A stretch of DNA of 64,000 nucleotides from Occultella glacieicola (GCF_004353825.1 NZ_SMNA01000007.1:186001-250000); one strand, 5' to 3'. Positions 33,701 through 41,712 are shown, numbered from the stretch's first letter. Numbers and translations: made by a program. Notes: generated from the sequence alone by a model not told the origin.

Positions 33701-33775
33701 GACGTCGGCAGCCGGACCGAAGCGGTCGCCGTCGCGATGTCCCGCGGCATCCTCGGCGGCGGATCGCGGGGCTGA
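30761..33775 (+). CDS. LuxR-family regulator with AAA/STAND ATPase domain
   Basis: A regulator of about 1004 aa (1029 aa if GTG 30686 is used). N-terminal ATPase with Walker A GDAGVGKTRL and Walker B VLLVVEDLHWSD, a long TPR-like helical middle, and a C-terminal LuxR helix-turn-helix (LTPREQSVLELVAQGLTNRA ... SEKTVSVHLSRVMAKLDV). This is the LAL/MalT-like layout, where ligand and ATP drive oligomerisation and promoter activation. Target and signal unknown. Neither start has a good Shine-Dalgarno; the shorter fits the domain edge. Confidence 0.88.
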   Translation: MARVGSEIALVARTGELTRLREIWAQATDGSASAVLLPGDAGVGKTRLVAEFASEVRADGAHVLTGHCVGLGESAPPYLPVVEILEQIRDADPAILDERPALASLVSRSGADRPTEQLPLFDSFLGVLTELCADRPVLLVVEDLHWSDPSTRDLITFLVARMSEQRLAVVLTYRSDDLHRRHPVRPMTVELGRMRRVERLELEPFSPEDARAFARALAVLDHLGADGDEDLIADIARRSEGNAFFAEELLSSARSTTSLGEALADVLLGRIERLTPNAQRLVRTASVSGQRRIRHSTLRAVLEMTDDELEAALRDCVQLHVLVADPDGGASYEFRHALLREAAYADLLPGERTRIHATYAKLLADLRLPGWRGAQAYHANLANDLPTALSAHVGAADEAAQVGATADTLAHLESALGLWQAVADPAAVCGTDELDLTIRASDAAVAAGQVDRALAFARAALKLADADGAIVPRASVRRRLAKILYSVDQWVEAASVIGDAWELIKDEPTSSERAWVLSTLAFGRLEESTREFADAAISDARASGDGGAEADALTTLAYSLLRDGEIDDALATLEEARRRAADVGAFEVELRAIFNLTVGEFELGDLEAAAAHLDRGLARAAETGLTWATYGRELAWIAVHVNYARGAWDLVEQLASPPGEQAPDWISGVLAASAALLAASRGEWEQVEAALNRVETWVLSDDEPLKISLFARAERDLWQHRPAEVTAPVQAAIAGNTRNAMGTTADLERPESDEPEDDAPMLALIHVAAVGITAQADLAARARQVRDRAAEREAVTTGDHFLAVAEDAAARGVPRAATLGPEGLAWLARCRAEASRMRGESDPAPWHAVVDAFGYGDRYQVAIARWRLADVLLALRADRRGDDGGPEPDRDDGRDQLLEALATARSLRARPLEEALLASARRYRVEVPGQRTAAVALLTPREQSVLELVAQGLTNRAVGAELFISEKTVSVHLSRVMAKLDVGSRTEAVAVAMSRGILGGGSRG

Positions 33776-33778
33776 CCG

Positions 33779-34558
33779 TCAGGAGGGCGTCGGACCCGCC
33801 GTCATGCTCAGGCCGGTGAGCCGCCCCTGCCCGTCCAGACGTGCCTCCACGTCACCGTTGGGCGCCTTCAGGGAGAGGGTGCCGGCACCCTCGGCCACGG
33901 TGAAACCGCGCCACCGGGCGTAGGCCCGCAGCGCCCTCGACCAGTTCGAGATCGCGCCCTCGGAGGCGGCCTCCGGGAGCACCGACCCGGCCCGGATCGC
34001 ACTGGGCGGGACCGGCTCGAGGGCGGGTGACTCGAGCAGGAACGTCAGCACGGTGCCGTTCTCCAGGTCGAAGGTGACGAACGGCAACGGGCCCGCGATC
34101 AGGCTCGCCGCCGCGGCGAACCGGCGGGCCACGGTGATGGGCTCCGCCGTCAGCGGGACCTCCGCCGCGGTCAACTCGGCGATGCCGAACCGCTCCCCGA
34201 AGTCACGCACCCCACGCACCCGGGCGACCAGCGGCTCGGGGAAGCCGTTCACGTTCTCCCAGCCCCACAGCCATGACTTCGGCCCGGGCGCGGCGGAGCC
34301 CACGAAGTGCGCGCGGACCGTGATCTCCTCCGTGCCCACGAACGTGATCGTGCCGCCGGACATGTCGGTGCGGTATCCGGCGCTGTACCTGTCCCCGTGC
34401 GGGCCGTCGGAGCCGGTCAGGTCCATGGTCTCGCGTTGCCGGTCGAGGCCGAACAGGTAGGTGTCGTCGACGACGTCCTGGAGGGAGGTGATCGCGGGCA
34501 CAGGGGTCACGGGGGGCACGGGGGGCACGGGGGGCACAGAGGGCACGGCGTCCGTCAT
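33779..34558 (-). CDS. DUF6882-type protein
   Basis: A 259-aa cytoplasmic protein resembling the DUF6882 family: SWLWGWENVNGFPEPLVARV and the RRFAAAASLIAGPLPFVTFD stretch fit. The C-terminal 60 residues form a separate small beta domain (GTLSLKAPNGDVEARLDGQG). The N-terminus carries a VPPVPPVPPVTPVP low-complexity repeat made of 9-bp units. Function unknown. Three bases separate its stop from the convergent LuxR gene. Confidence 0.75.
   Translation of the reverse strand: MTDAVPSVPPVPPVPPVTPVPAITSLQDVVDDTYLFGLDRQRETMDLTGSDGPHGDRYSAGYRTDMSGGTITFVGTEEITVRAHFVGSAAPGPKSWLWGWENVNGFPEPLVARVRGVRDFGERFGIAELTAAEVPLTAEPITVARRFAAAASLIAGPLPFVTFDLENGTVLTFLLESPALEPVPPSAIRAGSVLPEAASEGAISNWSRALRAYARWRGFTVAEGAGTLSLKAPNGDVEARLDGQGRLTGLSMTAGPTPS
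34502..34544 (-). repeat. 9-bp tandem repeat encoding VPP units
   Basis: Consecutive imperfect GGGGGGCAC-type units near the start of the DUF6882 gene encode Val-Pro-Pro triplets. The frame is preserved by the 9-bp unit, so the repeat number may vary between strains. Confidence 0.65.
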
Positions 34559-34654
34559 GGCAGCAGCGTAGGACGACCCACCGTCTCGCAGGATGGGCAG
34601 ATCTGCCCGGGGTTTGGGAGGCTTCCCGAGCCGGGCATACGATCGCAGCCGTAC

Positions 34655-34768
34655 CCATCCTTCAGCGGCCGAGAGACCTGGATCGTCGACGCTGCAGCAA
34701 CCAATCCCTCGCGGACACCCTCACCGGGGGAGCCGAACGGGACGTGGTGCCACCGCCAGGATCGATGG
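34655..34768 (+). promoter_or_regulatory. SAM-I (S-box) riboswitch
   Basis: Conserved S-box blocks occur in order: GCGGCCGAGAGACCTGG, TCGACGCTGCAGCAACC and GTGGTGCCACCGCCAGGATC. P1 can form from CCATC (34655-34659) and GATGG (34764-34768). The 3' strand of P1 touches the GGAGGAG Shine-Dalgarno of the gene at 34776, which suggests control of ribosome access. It governs the DUF1737-rhodanese-metZ operon. The sequence is a divergent actinobacterial variant. Confidence 0.8.
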
Positions 34769-34775
34769 AGGAGAG

Positions 34776-35036
34776 ATGAGCGAGATCACCGAGCCCGGTG
34801 CTGTGCCCGACCGGCCGGCCCGGCCCGACCGGCCCGACGACCAGCCGGCCCGGCACACCTACCGCCTGCTCACCGGCCCCGACGACGCGGCGTTCTGCGG
34901 ACGGGTCAGCGACGCGCTCGCCGAGGGGTATCGGCTGTACGGCTCCCCGTCCGTGACGTTCAACGGCAGCCAGGTCATCGCGGCCCAGGCCGTCGTGCTG
35001 CCCCAGACCCCCGAAGGAGAGGTTCGATTCGCTTGA
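34776..35036 (+). CDS. DUF1737 small protein
   Basis: An 86-aa protein with a Pro/Arg/Asp-rich N-terminal 25 residues and a DUF1737 domain (YRLLTGPDDAAFCGRVSDAL ... GYRLYGSPSVTFNG ... AQAVVLP). Function unknown. Its position directly behind the SAM riboswitch and ahead of the rhodanese and MetZ genes, with a 4-bp overlap to the former, implies a role with sulfhydrylation. GGAGGAG precedes the ATG. Confidence 0.85.
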   Translation: MSEITEPGAVPDRPARPDRPDDQPARHTYRLLTGPDDAAFCGRVSDALAEGYRLYGSPSVTFNGSQVIAAQAVVLPQTPEGEVRFA

Positions 35037-35452
35037 GCTACGCCGGTGACCTCAGCCCACGCGAGGCGTGGGACCTGCTGGAACGCACTCCGGAGGCGGT
35101 GCTCGTGGACGTGCGCACGCGCGCCGAATGGTCCTTCGTGGGCGTCCCCGAGACCTCGTCCATCGACCGCCCCACCGCGCTGATCGAGTGGAACACGTTC
35201 CCCGACGGTCAACGCAACCCGTCGTTCCTCTCCCAGCTCGGGGCGACCGGGCTGACCCCCGGGGACCAGCGGCCGGTGGTGTTCCTGTGTCGCAGCGGCC
35301 AGCGCTCGATCGGCGCGGCCGAGGCCGCCACCGAGGCCGGGTACGGCCCGGCCTACAACGTGGTCGACGGCTTCGAGGGCGGCGTGGACCCCGAGGGGCA
35401 CCGGGGTGCGCGCGGTTGGCGTGCCGAGGGTCTGCCCTGGCGGCAGGCATGA
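35033..35452 (+). CDS. rhodanese-like sulfurtransferase
   Basis: A 139-aa single rhodanese domain: EAWDLLERTPEAVLVDVRTR, EWSFVGVPE and the active-site loop CRSGQRS with catalytic Cys86. It carries persulfide sulfur and probably feeds or detoxifies sulfide near MetZ. The start is TTG 35033, overlapping the DUF1737 stop (TTGA) with AGGAG upstream. The stop overlaps the metZ ATG, so all three are translationally coupled. Confidence 0.92.
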   Translation: MSYAGDLSPREAWDLLERTPEAVLVDVRTRAEWSFVGVPETSSIDRPTALIEWNTFPDGQRNPSFLSQLGATGLTPGDQRPVVFLCRSGQRSIGAAEAATEAGYGPAYNVVDGFEGGVDPEGHRGARGWRAEGLPWRQA

Positions 35453-36672
35453 GCGACCCCCGGCCCCTGGCCGAGCTCCCCGAGGGACTCTCCGACGCCA
35501 CCCTGGGCGTTCGCGGCGGGATCCAGCGCACCGAGTTCCGGGAGATGGCGGAACCGCTGTTCCTGACCCAGGGGTACGTCTACGACGAGGCGGCCGACGC
35601 CGAGGCCGCGTTCAAGGGACAACTGGACCGGTTCATCTACTCCCGGTACGGCAATCCGACCGTGTCCGCGTTCGAGGAGCGGCTGCGCCTGCTCGAGGGT
35701 GCCGAGGCGTGCTTCGCGACCGCGACCGGGATGTCCGCGGTGTTCACCTCGATCGCGGCGCTGGTGCGCACCGGGAGCCGGATCGTCTCCGGTCGGGCCC
35801 TGTTCGGCTCCACCGTGGTGCTCCTGAACGACATCTTCAGCAAATGGGGCGTCACCACCGAGTACGTGGACGCCCACGACCTGTCCCAGTGGGAGGCCGC
35901 CCTGGCCACCCCGGCGGACGTGGTGCTGTTCGAGACCCCGTCCAACCCGATGCAGGACATCGTCGACATCGCGAAGGTGACCGAACTCGCGCACCGAGCG
36001 GGCGCCGTCGTCATCCTCGACAACGTGTTCGCCACCCCGATCCTGCAGAAGCCGCTCGAGTTCGGCGTGGACGTGGTGGTCTACTCCGCGACCAAGCACA
36101 TCGACGGGCAGGGCCGCGTCCTCGGCGGCGCGATCCTCGGCAGCCGGGAGTACGTCGAGGGCCCGGTCAAGCAGCTGATCCGTAACACCGGGCCGTCGCT
36201 GAGCCCGTTCAACGCCTGGGTGCTGCTCAAGGGGCTGGAGACGCTCGCGCTCCGGGTCCGGGCGCAGACGGCCGCGGCGCTGGACCTCGCGCACTGGCTC
36301 GAGGACAACCCGCTGATCTCGAGGGTGCGGTATCCGTTCCTGGACTCCCACCCGCAGGTGGCCCTCGCGAAGGAGCAGATGAGCGGCGGCGGCACCGTGG
36401 TCACGTTCGACCTGGCGCTCGACGGCGAACCGGACGAGGACAAGGCCCGCGCCTTCGCGTTCCTCGACTCGCTGCGCCTGGTGGACGTCTCGAACAACCT
36501 CGGGGACGTGAAGTCGATCGTCACCCACCCGGCCACGACCACCCACTCGAAGATCAGCCGGGAGGCTCGGGCCGCCGTCGGCATCTACGAGTCCACGGTG
36601 CGGCTGTCCGTGGGACTCGAGGACCCCGCGGACCTGAAGGCGGACCTGACCCGGGCCCTGGGCCACCTCTGA
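35449..36672 (+). CDS. metZ: O-succinylhomoserine sulfhydrylase
   Basis: A 407-aa Cys/Met-metabolism PLP enzyme. The PLP lysine is Lys216 in YSATKHIDGQGR; SRYGNPTVSAFEERL, TATGMSAVF and FETPSNPMQDIVDI are further family blocks. It converts O-succinylhomoserine (or the acetyl ester) and sulfide to homocysteine, the direct-sulfhydrylation route to methionine. Last gene of the SAM-I-controlled operon. Confidence 0.93.
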   Translation: MSDPRPLAELPEGLSDATLGVRGGIQRTEFREMAEPLFLTQGYVYDEAADAEAAFKGQLDRFIYSRYGNPTVSAFEERLRLLEGAEACFATATGMSAVFTSIAALVRTGSRIVSGRALFGSTVVLLNDIFSKWGVTTEYVDAHDLSQWEAALATPADVVLFETPSNPMQDIVDIAKVTELAHRAGAVVILDNVFATPILQKPLEFGVDVVVYSATKHIDGQGRVLGGAILGSREYVEGPVKQLIRNTGPSLSPFNAWVLLKGLETLALRVRAQTAAALDLAHWLEDNPLISRVRYPFLDSHPQVALAKEQMSGGGTVVTFDLALDGEPDEDKARAFAFLDSLRLVDVSNNLGDVKSIVTHPATTTHSKISREARAAVGIYESTVRLSVGLEDPADLKADLTRALGHL

Positions 36673-36679
36673 GCAGGTC

Positions 36680-37318
36680 TCAGTCGACGACCCCGTAGAG
36701 GCGGTCGCCGGCGTCGCCCAGCCCCGGCACGATGTAGCCCTTGGAGTTCAGCCGCTCGTCGACGGCGGCCGTCACGATGGTCACGTCGGCACGCTCCCCG
36801 ATCGCCTCCTGAACCATCCGCAGCCCCTCCGGGGCGGCGAGCAGGGTGACCGCGGTGACGTCCCGCGCGCCACGCTCGAACAGGTACTCGATCGCCGCGA
36901 CCAGGGTGCCACCGGTGGCCAGCATCGGGTCCAGCACGTAGCACTGGCGCCCGGACAGGTCGTCCGGCAACCGGTTCGCGTAGGTGATCGCCTCGAGGGT
37001 CTCCTCGTTGCGCTGCAGGCCCAGGAACCCGACCTCCGCGGTCGGCAGCAGCCGGGTCATGCCCTCCAGCATGCCCAGACCGGCTCGCAGGATCGGCACC
37101 ACGATCGGACGCGGCTCGGTCAGCTTCGTCCCGACCGTGTCCGTGACCGGCGTGGTGATCTCCCAGGACTCGGTGCGGATCTCCCGGGTCGCCTCGTACG
37201 CCAGTAGCGTCACGAGTTCCTCCGTGAGCTGGCGGAACAGCGGCGAAGGTGTGCGGACGTCGCGCAGCACGGTCAGCTTGTGGGCGATCAGCGGGTGTTC
37301 GGCGACGTGGAGGCGCAT
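36680..37318 (-). CDS. upp: uracil phosphoribosyltransferase
   Basis: A 212-aa UPRTase that makes UMP from uracil and [24 protein letters not shown] is the usual N-terminus and selects ATG 37318. The PRPP-binding loop is [22 protein letters not shown] near the end contacts uracil. Length matches the family. It diverges from tadA across 53 bp and converges with metZ. Confidence 0.96.
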   Translation of the reverse strand: MRLHVAEHPLIAHKLTVLRDVRTPSPLFRQLTEELVTLLAYEATREIRTESWEITTPVTDTVGTKLTEPRPIVVPILRAGLGMLEGMTRLLPTAEVGFLGLQRNEETLEAITYANRLPDDLSGRQCYVLDPMLATGGTLVAAIEYLFERGARDVTAVTLLAAPEGLRMVQEAIGERADVTIVTAAVDERLNSKGYIVPGLGDAGDRLYGVVD

Positions 37319-37371
37319 GTTCCCCAATGTAGCGGTGCCCATGTCGGCGCCGCTGCCCCACACTAGGAGGG

Positions 37372-37890
37372 ATGAACGCCGACCCCCCGTCCGTCGCCCT
37401 CGACGAACCCGCCCTGATGGGCCTGGCCCTGGCGCAGGCCCGGCGGGCCGCCGCCGGCGGCGACGTGCCGGTGGGGGCCGTACTGGTCGCCCCGGACGGG
37501 CAGGTGCTCGCCGCGGCGCACAACCGGCGGGAGGCCGACGGCGATCCCACGGCTCATGCGGAGATCCTCGCCCTGCGCGCGGCGGGCGTCGGGCAAGGCC
37601 GCTGGCGGCTCGACGACTGCACCCTCGTGGTCACCCTGGAGCCATGCACCATGTGTGCCGGCGCGATCGTCCTCGCCCGGGTCGCGCGCGTGGTCCTGGG
37701 CGCCTGGGACGAGAAGGCCGGCGCCTGCGGATCCACCCGGGACGTGGTCCGCGACTCCCGCCTGAACCATCGCGCCGAGGTGACCGGGGGAGTGCGCGCC
37801 GACGAGTGCGCCGCCCTGCTCGCCGAGTTCTTCGCGGCCCGCCGCGGCCCGGCCGCCGGCGGCGACGAGGCGCCCCTGCCCTCCCACTGA
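37372..37890 (+). CDS. tadA: tRNA adenosine-34 deaminase
   Basis: A 172-aa cytidine-deaminase-fold enzyme. Zinc ligands are His62 in HAEI and Cys92/Cys95 in [10 protein letters not shown], with Glu64 as proton shuttle. It converts A34 of tRNA-Arg(ACG) to inosine in the wobble position and is normally essential. [10 protein letters not shown] near the end is typical. It carries a short Gly/Pro tail. Confidence 0.95.
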   Translation: MNADPPSVALDEPALMGLALAQARRAAAGGDVPVGAVLVAPDGQVLAAAHNRREADGDPTAHAEILALRAAGVGQGRWRLDDCTLVVTLEPCTMCAGAIVLARVARVVLGAWDEKAGACGSTRDVVRDSRLNHRAEVTGGVRADECAALLAEFFAARRGPAAGGDEAPLPSH

Positions 37891-37908
37891 GCCTGCGCCG
37901 TCGACCCC

Positions 37909-38673
37909 TCAGTCCTCGATCACCGAGAGGATGTTGCCGGCCGGGTCGGTGAACCACGCGATCAGCGGCCCGCCACCCCGGTGGATGCCGAGCTCGTCCT
38001 GATCCATCTGCTGATACCGCTCGAACACGACGCCGCGGGCCGTGAGGTCGCGCACCGTCGACTCGATGTCGACGCTCGGCAGGTTGAGGACCGTGTACGT
38101 CGCCGGCACGTGGTCGGGCTTCGGATAGATGAGCACGTTGCGGTGGCCAAGACGCACGGTCACCATGCCGTCGTCCTCGACGACCTGCAGCCCGAGCACG
38201 TCACGGTAGAAGGCGGCGGCGGCCGCGGTGTCCGGGGCGGCGAAGCCGGAGAAGGACGCGGAGGGGAGCAGCCCGGCGGGCAGGCTCGTGTCCCCACCGG
38301 CCTCCATGGTGGCCCGCTCGGCCGGACTGACCTGGATGACCTGGACGTAGTTGCCGTCCGGGTCCTCGGCGGTCGCGAACAGGCTGCCGTCCCGGTCCTC
38401 GAGCGGCGCGACCCAGCGCGCGCCGGCGGCGTCGATGCGCTCCGAGACGGCCCGGGCGTCCGTCACGTCGAAGTTCAGGATCAGGCGGGCCGGATCCGGG
38501 TGGGCCGGCTGCACATCGTCGCGGGGGTCGAGGAACAGGTAGAAGCCGCCATAGTCGAGTACCCAGTACGACCCGGCCCGGTCGGCCCGCTCCGGCGGCA
38601 GCACCGTCGTGTACCAGGCGTGCAGACGGTCGAGGTCGGTGGTGCCCAGCATGATCGAGTCGATGGTGGCCAT
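37909..38673 (-). CDS. two-domain VOC/glyoxalase-like protein
   Basis: A 254-aa protein with two tandem VOC modules: residues 1-125 (DSIMLGTTDLDRLHAWYTTV ... EDPDGNYVQVIQV) and about 140-254 (SGFAAPDTAAAAAFYRDVL ... FTDPAGNILSVIED). Two modules in one chain form a full glyoxalase-type metal site. Substrate unknown. It is transcribed away from the MscS gene. Confidence 0.88.
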   Translation of the reverse strand: MATIDSIMLGTTDLDRLHAWYTTVLPPERADRAGSYWVLDYGGFYLFLDPRDDVQPAHPDPARLILNFDVTDARAVSERIDAAGARWVAPLEDRDGSLFATAEDPDGNYVQVIQVSPAERATMEAGGDTSLPAGLLPSASFSGFAAPDTAAAAAFYRDVLGLQVVEDDGMVTVRLGHRNVLIYPKPDHVPATYTVLNLPSVDIESTVRDLTARGVVFERYQQMDQDELGIHRGGGPLIAWFTDPAGNILSVIED

Positions 38674-38871
38674 TTCTGCCTCCGTGCGTCGTTCGCGAGC
38701 AGCGGCCGCTCCGGTGCCCGTCATCTGGTCAGACCCGGGCCGCGGCGGGAAGTCATCGGCTCCGGACCACCGCCGAGCGAGGGGCCGGCGCCGCCCCCGG
38801 CCGGCTCGGCGGTGTCCCCCTCCGTGAGTGGCGATCGGAGCAGCATCCTCGCCACGGTGCCGACGTTCAGA

Positions 38872-38890
38872 CTCCTCTGATACAGAGGAG
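38872..38890 (+). promoter_or_regulatory. hairpin covering the MscS gene ribosome site
   Basis: Perfect stem CTCCTCT / AGAGGAG with loop GATAC, ending two bases before ATG 38893. The right arm is the Shine-Dalgarno sequence itself, so the folded form would block initiation. Candidate RNA thermometer or translational switch. Confidence 0.55.
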
Positions 38891-38892
38891 GG

Positions 38893-39975
38893 ATGGATTA
38901 CTGGCCCGTCCTCAGTTGGATCATCGCCGTCGCACTCTCGGCCGCGGTGGTCGCCCTCGTCCTGTTCGTCGCGAACCTGGTACTCACGCGCGTCGGTCGC
39001 CGGCTGCCCTGGGTGCGGATCGGCTGGCTCCAGGTCCGCAGACCCTTCGGCGCCCTGCTGCTGGCGATCGCGCTCCGGACCGGCGTCGCCGCGAACGCCG
39101 AACCAGGGACGTTCCGGGACGTCAGCCTGCACGTCCTGCTGATCGCCGTGGTCGTCTCGGCGGTGTGGCTGGCCGCCACCCTGGTGCTGGAGTGGCTCGC
39201 GTACACCCAGCGGCGGGTGGTCGCCCGGAAGGCCGACGATCGTGGACGGCGTCGCGCCCAGACCCAGATGCAGCTGATCAGGCGCGTGGTCGCCGTGGTC
39301 TTCGTGATCATCGGGGTCGCGCTCGTCCTGCTCACGTTCCCCGGCGTGGAGCGGGTGGGGGCGACGATCCTCGCCTCGGCGGGTGTGCTCTCCGTGGTCA
39401 TCGGGATCGCCGCCCAGTCCAGTCTGGGGAACGTGTTCGCCGGCCTGCAACTCGCCTTCACGGACGCGATCCGGATCGGGGACGTGGTCGAGGTCGACGG
39501 CACCTGGAGCACCATCGAGGACATCACGCTCTCCTACGTGGTGGTGAGCATCTGGGACGAACGGCACAAGGTGCTGCCCTCCACGTACTTCACCACGATC
39601 CCGTTCATCAACTGGAGCCGGACCGGGGACAGTGTGACCGGGACGTTCCTGATGTCCCTGGACTGGCGGGTCGACCTGGACGCGCTCCGTGCCGAGTTCG
39701 AGCGGGCGGTCGACGCCAGCGACCTGTGGGACGGCCGGGCCCGGTCGATCCTGGTCACCGACGCGGAGGGCGAGCGGCTGAGCATCCGGGTGCTCGTCAC
39801 CACCGCGAACACCGACGACGACTGGACCCTCCAATGCCTGGTCCGGGAGCACCTCGCGACCTGGCTGCGGGAGCACAACCCCGAGGCGCTGCCGGTGCAG
39901 CGGGTCATGATGGTCTCGTCCGGGCCGCACGGTGCGACGGACGACGAGGTGGAGCACCCGGCACGCGCCGGCTAG
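38893..39975 (+). CDS. MscS-family mechanosensitive channel
   Basis: A 360-aa small-conductance channel. Four N-terminal helices are followed by the pore helix region VGATILASAGVLSVVIGIAA and the signature QSSLGNVFAGLQLAFTDAIR then IGDVVEVDG. A cytoplasmic beta/alpha-beta domain follows. The channel opens under membrane tension to release solutes after osmotic downshock. The ATG lies immediately behind a hairpin that holds its Shine-Dalgarno. Confidence 0.95.
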   Translation: MDYWPVLSWIIAVALSAAVVALVLFVANLVLTRVGRRLPWVRIGWLQVRRPFGALLLAIALRTGVAANAEPGTFRDVSLHVLLIAVVVSAVWLAATLVLEWLAYTQRRVVARKADDRGRRRAQTQMQLIRRVVAVVFVIIGVALVLLTFPGVERVGATILASAGVLSVVIGIAAQSSLGNVFAGLQLAFTDAIRIGDVVEVDGTWSTIEDITLSYVVVSIWDERHKVLPSTYFTTIPFINWSRTGDSVTGTFLMSLDWRVDLDALRAEFERAVDASDLWDGRARSILVTDAEGERLSIRVLVTTANTDDDWTLQCLVREHLATWLREHNPEALPVQRVMMVSSGPHGATDDEVEHPARAG

Positions 39976-39992
39976 CGATCGGGAGGACCAGG

Positions 39993-40595
39993 ATGCCGAA
40001 CTACCCGCGCATGTACCGCTGGGGCGTCACGCCCTGGGAGCGCTACGCACCGGCCGCGACCAGGACGCTGGCCAGCCTGTTGGACCGGGTCGAGAGCGAC
40101 CGCGGCCGGCGTGGTGGCTCAATCGGGCGTGCCGTGGACCTGGGCTGTGGGCGGGGCCTGTTCACTCCCGAACTCGCGCGGCGGGGCTGGGACGCCACCG
40201 GCATCGACTACGTTCCCGAGGCGATCGAGGCCGCCAGGCGAGCGGGCCCACCCGAGGTGACCTACGCCGTCGGGGACGTCACCGACCTGGCCGGCGCCGG
40301 TCTGGACCCGTTCGACCTGTTCCTCGACATCGGCTGCTTCCAGGGTTTCGACGCCGCCGGGCGCGCCGCCCAGGGCCGCGGCGTCACCGCGCTCGCGCGG
40401 CCCGGGGCGACGCTGCTGATGCTCGCGTTCGGACCGACCTGGCTCCGCTCGCAGATCGGTGGGGTGTCCCAGGCGCAGGTCGAGGAGGCGTTCGTGGGCT
40501 GGGAACTGGTCGCCACCGAGCCGGCCCCGACGGCGGGACTCGGCTGGCCGATGAACCGCACCTCGCCGAGGTGGTACCGGTTCGAACTGCGGTAG
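39993..40595 (+). CDS. class I SAM-dependent methyltransferase
   Basis: A 200-aa methyltransferase. Motif I AVDLGCGRGLFTPELAR, motif II TGIDYVPEAIEAAR and VGDVTDL follow the Rossmann order. Substrate not readable. GGGAGGACCAGG precedes the ATG. It starts 17 bp after the MscS stop in the same direction and may share its transcript. A hairpin follows the stop. Confidence 0.88.
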   Translation: MPNYPRMYRWGVTPWERYAPAATRTLASLLDRVESDRGRRGGSIGRAVDLGCGRGLFTPELARRGWDATGIDYVPEAIEAARRAGPPEVTYAVGDVTDLAGAGLDPFDLFLDIGCFQGFDAAGRAAQGRGVTALARPGATLLMLAFGPTWLRSQIGGVSQAQVEEAFVGWELVATEPAPTAGLGWPMNRTSPRWYRFELR

Positions 40596-40630
40596 CGCAG
40601 GTCCGGCCCGGCGGGCCGGTCCGGCTGCGC
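40595..40630. terminator. hairpin between methyltransferase and sirtuin genes
   Basis: Outer arms GCGCAG / CTGCGC and inner arms CCGGCCC / GGGCCGG with a small bulge form a long GC stem between two convergent stops. No T-run. Likely bidirectional. Confidence 0.55.
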
Positions 40631-40637
40631 CCGACGG

Positions 40638-41462
40638 TCAGAGCGACCGGGCGAGCTCCTGCAGCGTTTCCGATGTTCCGCCGTCGACCTTCACGGTGGC
40701 GAGCGGGTCGCCACGCGTGCCCCCGCGGTTGACGATGGCCACCGGCATGCCCTCGCGGTGGGCGTGGCGCACGAACCGGAGGCCGGACATGACGGTCAGC
40801 GACGAACCCGCCACGAGCAGCGCCTGGCCGGAGTCGACCAGCTCGAACGCGGTGTGCACCCGCTCCTTCGGGACGTTCTCGCCGAAGTAGACGATGTTGG
40901 GCTTGAGCATGCCGCCGCACACGGGGCAGTCGAGGACCCGGAACGACTCGGTCGCGGCGATCACGGCATCCGCGTCCGGTGCGATCTCGACGTCGCCGAC
41001 CTCGGTCGTGAACTCCGGGTTCAGCGCGTCCAGCCGCTCGTGCACCTCGGCGCGGGTGAACACCGTGCCGCACTGCAGGCAGATCACCTCGTTGTAGTGC
41101 CCGTGCAGGTCGATGACCCGCCTCGACCCGGCCCGCTCGTGCAGCAGGTCCACGTTCTGGGTGATCACGCCGAGCACGATCCCACGATCCTCGAGCCCGA
41201 CCAGGGCGCGGTGTCCGGCGTTCGGCTCGGTGCGGCGCAGGTGTCGCCAGCCCACGTGGTTGCGGGCCCAGTAGTGGCGCCGGAACGCGGAGTCGCCGAC
41301 GAACTGCTGGTAGGTCATCGGGGTCCGCGGCGGGGAGCCCGGACCGCGGTAGTCCGGGATCCCGGAGTCGGTCGAGATCCCCGCGCCGGTCAGGACCGCG
41401 AACCGCTTCCCGGAGAGCAACGCCACCAGGTCGGCGAGCGCGGACTCCGTGGTCTTGGTCAC
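40638..41462 (-). CDS. NAD-dependent protein deacylase (sirtuin)
   Basis: A 274-aa Sir2-family enzyme: NAD loop GAGISTDSGIPDYRG, catalytic QNVDLLHERAG and HGHYNEVICLQCG, zinc cysteines in CLQC and CPVC, and VAGSSLTVMSG. GIPDYRG with this insert is nearer class II (SIRT4-like) sirtuins. It removes acyl groups from lysines using NAD. The start is GTG 41462. Convergent with the methyltransferase gene. Confidence 0.94.
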   Translation of the reverse strand: MTKTTESALADLVALLSGKRFAVLTGAGISTDSGIPDYRGPGSPPRTPMTYQQFVGDSAFRRHYWARNHVGWRHLRRTEPNAGHRALVGLEDRGIVLGVITQNVDLLHERAGSRRVIDLHGHYNEVICLQCGTVFTRAEVHERLDALNPEFTTEVGDVEIAPDADAVIAATESFRVLDCPVCGGMLKPNIVYFGENVPKERVHTAFELVDSGQALLVAGSSLTVMSGLRFVRHAHREGMPVAIVNRGGTRGDPLATVKVDGGTSETLQELARSL

Positions 41463-41552
41463 GTTCGCCAGCCTAACGGCGCGGGATCACGGGCGGCCAC
41501 GAGGAGGCCGGTTTGGGCGTGGAGCCCGGCTCCGGGTAACCTGTCCCGGCCA

Positions 41553-41643
41553 GGTAGCGTGTCCGAGCGGCCGAAGGTGCAGCACTCGAAATGCTGTGTG
41601 GGTCAACAGCCCACCGTGGGTTCAAATCCCACCGCTACCGCCA
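41553..41643 (+). tRNA. tRNA-Ser (anticodon CGA)
   Basis: Acceptor stem GGTAGCG pairs with CGCTACC (41633-41639), discriminator G at 41640, and CCA is encoded (41641-41643). Anticodon stem CAGCA / TGCTG with loop CTCGAAA places anticodon CGA at 41587-41589. There is a long variable arm as expected for serine, and the T-loop is TTCAAAT. It reads UCG codons. A strong palindrome follows. Confidence 0.96.
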
Positions 41644-41650
41644 TCTGGAG

Positions 41651-41668
41651 GGGCCCCGGCCGGGGCCC
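41651..41668 (+). terminator. tRNA-Ser terminator
   Basis: Perfect 18-bp palindrome GGGCCCCGGCCGGGGCCC followed by TTCCGGGTTT, beginning 8 bp after the tRNA 3' end. Confidence 0.8.
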
Positions 41669-41712
41669 TTCCGGGTTTCCGCCGGAGCGTGTCCGCCAGC
41701 CGGCCACATGAG

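Noticed and set aside
41553-41643. tRNA 3' region as an integration site for a mobile element
   Set aside because: No integrase gene or direct repeat of the tRNA end is seen within the window; a terminator follows directly.
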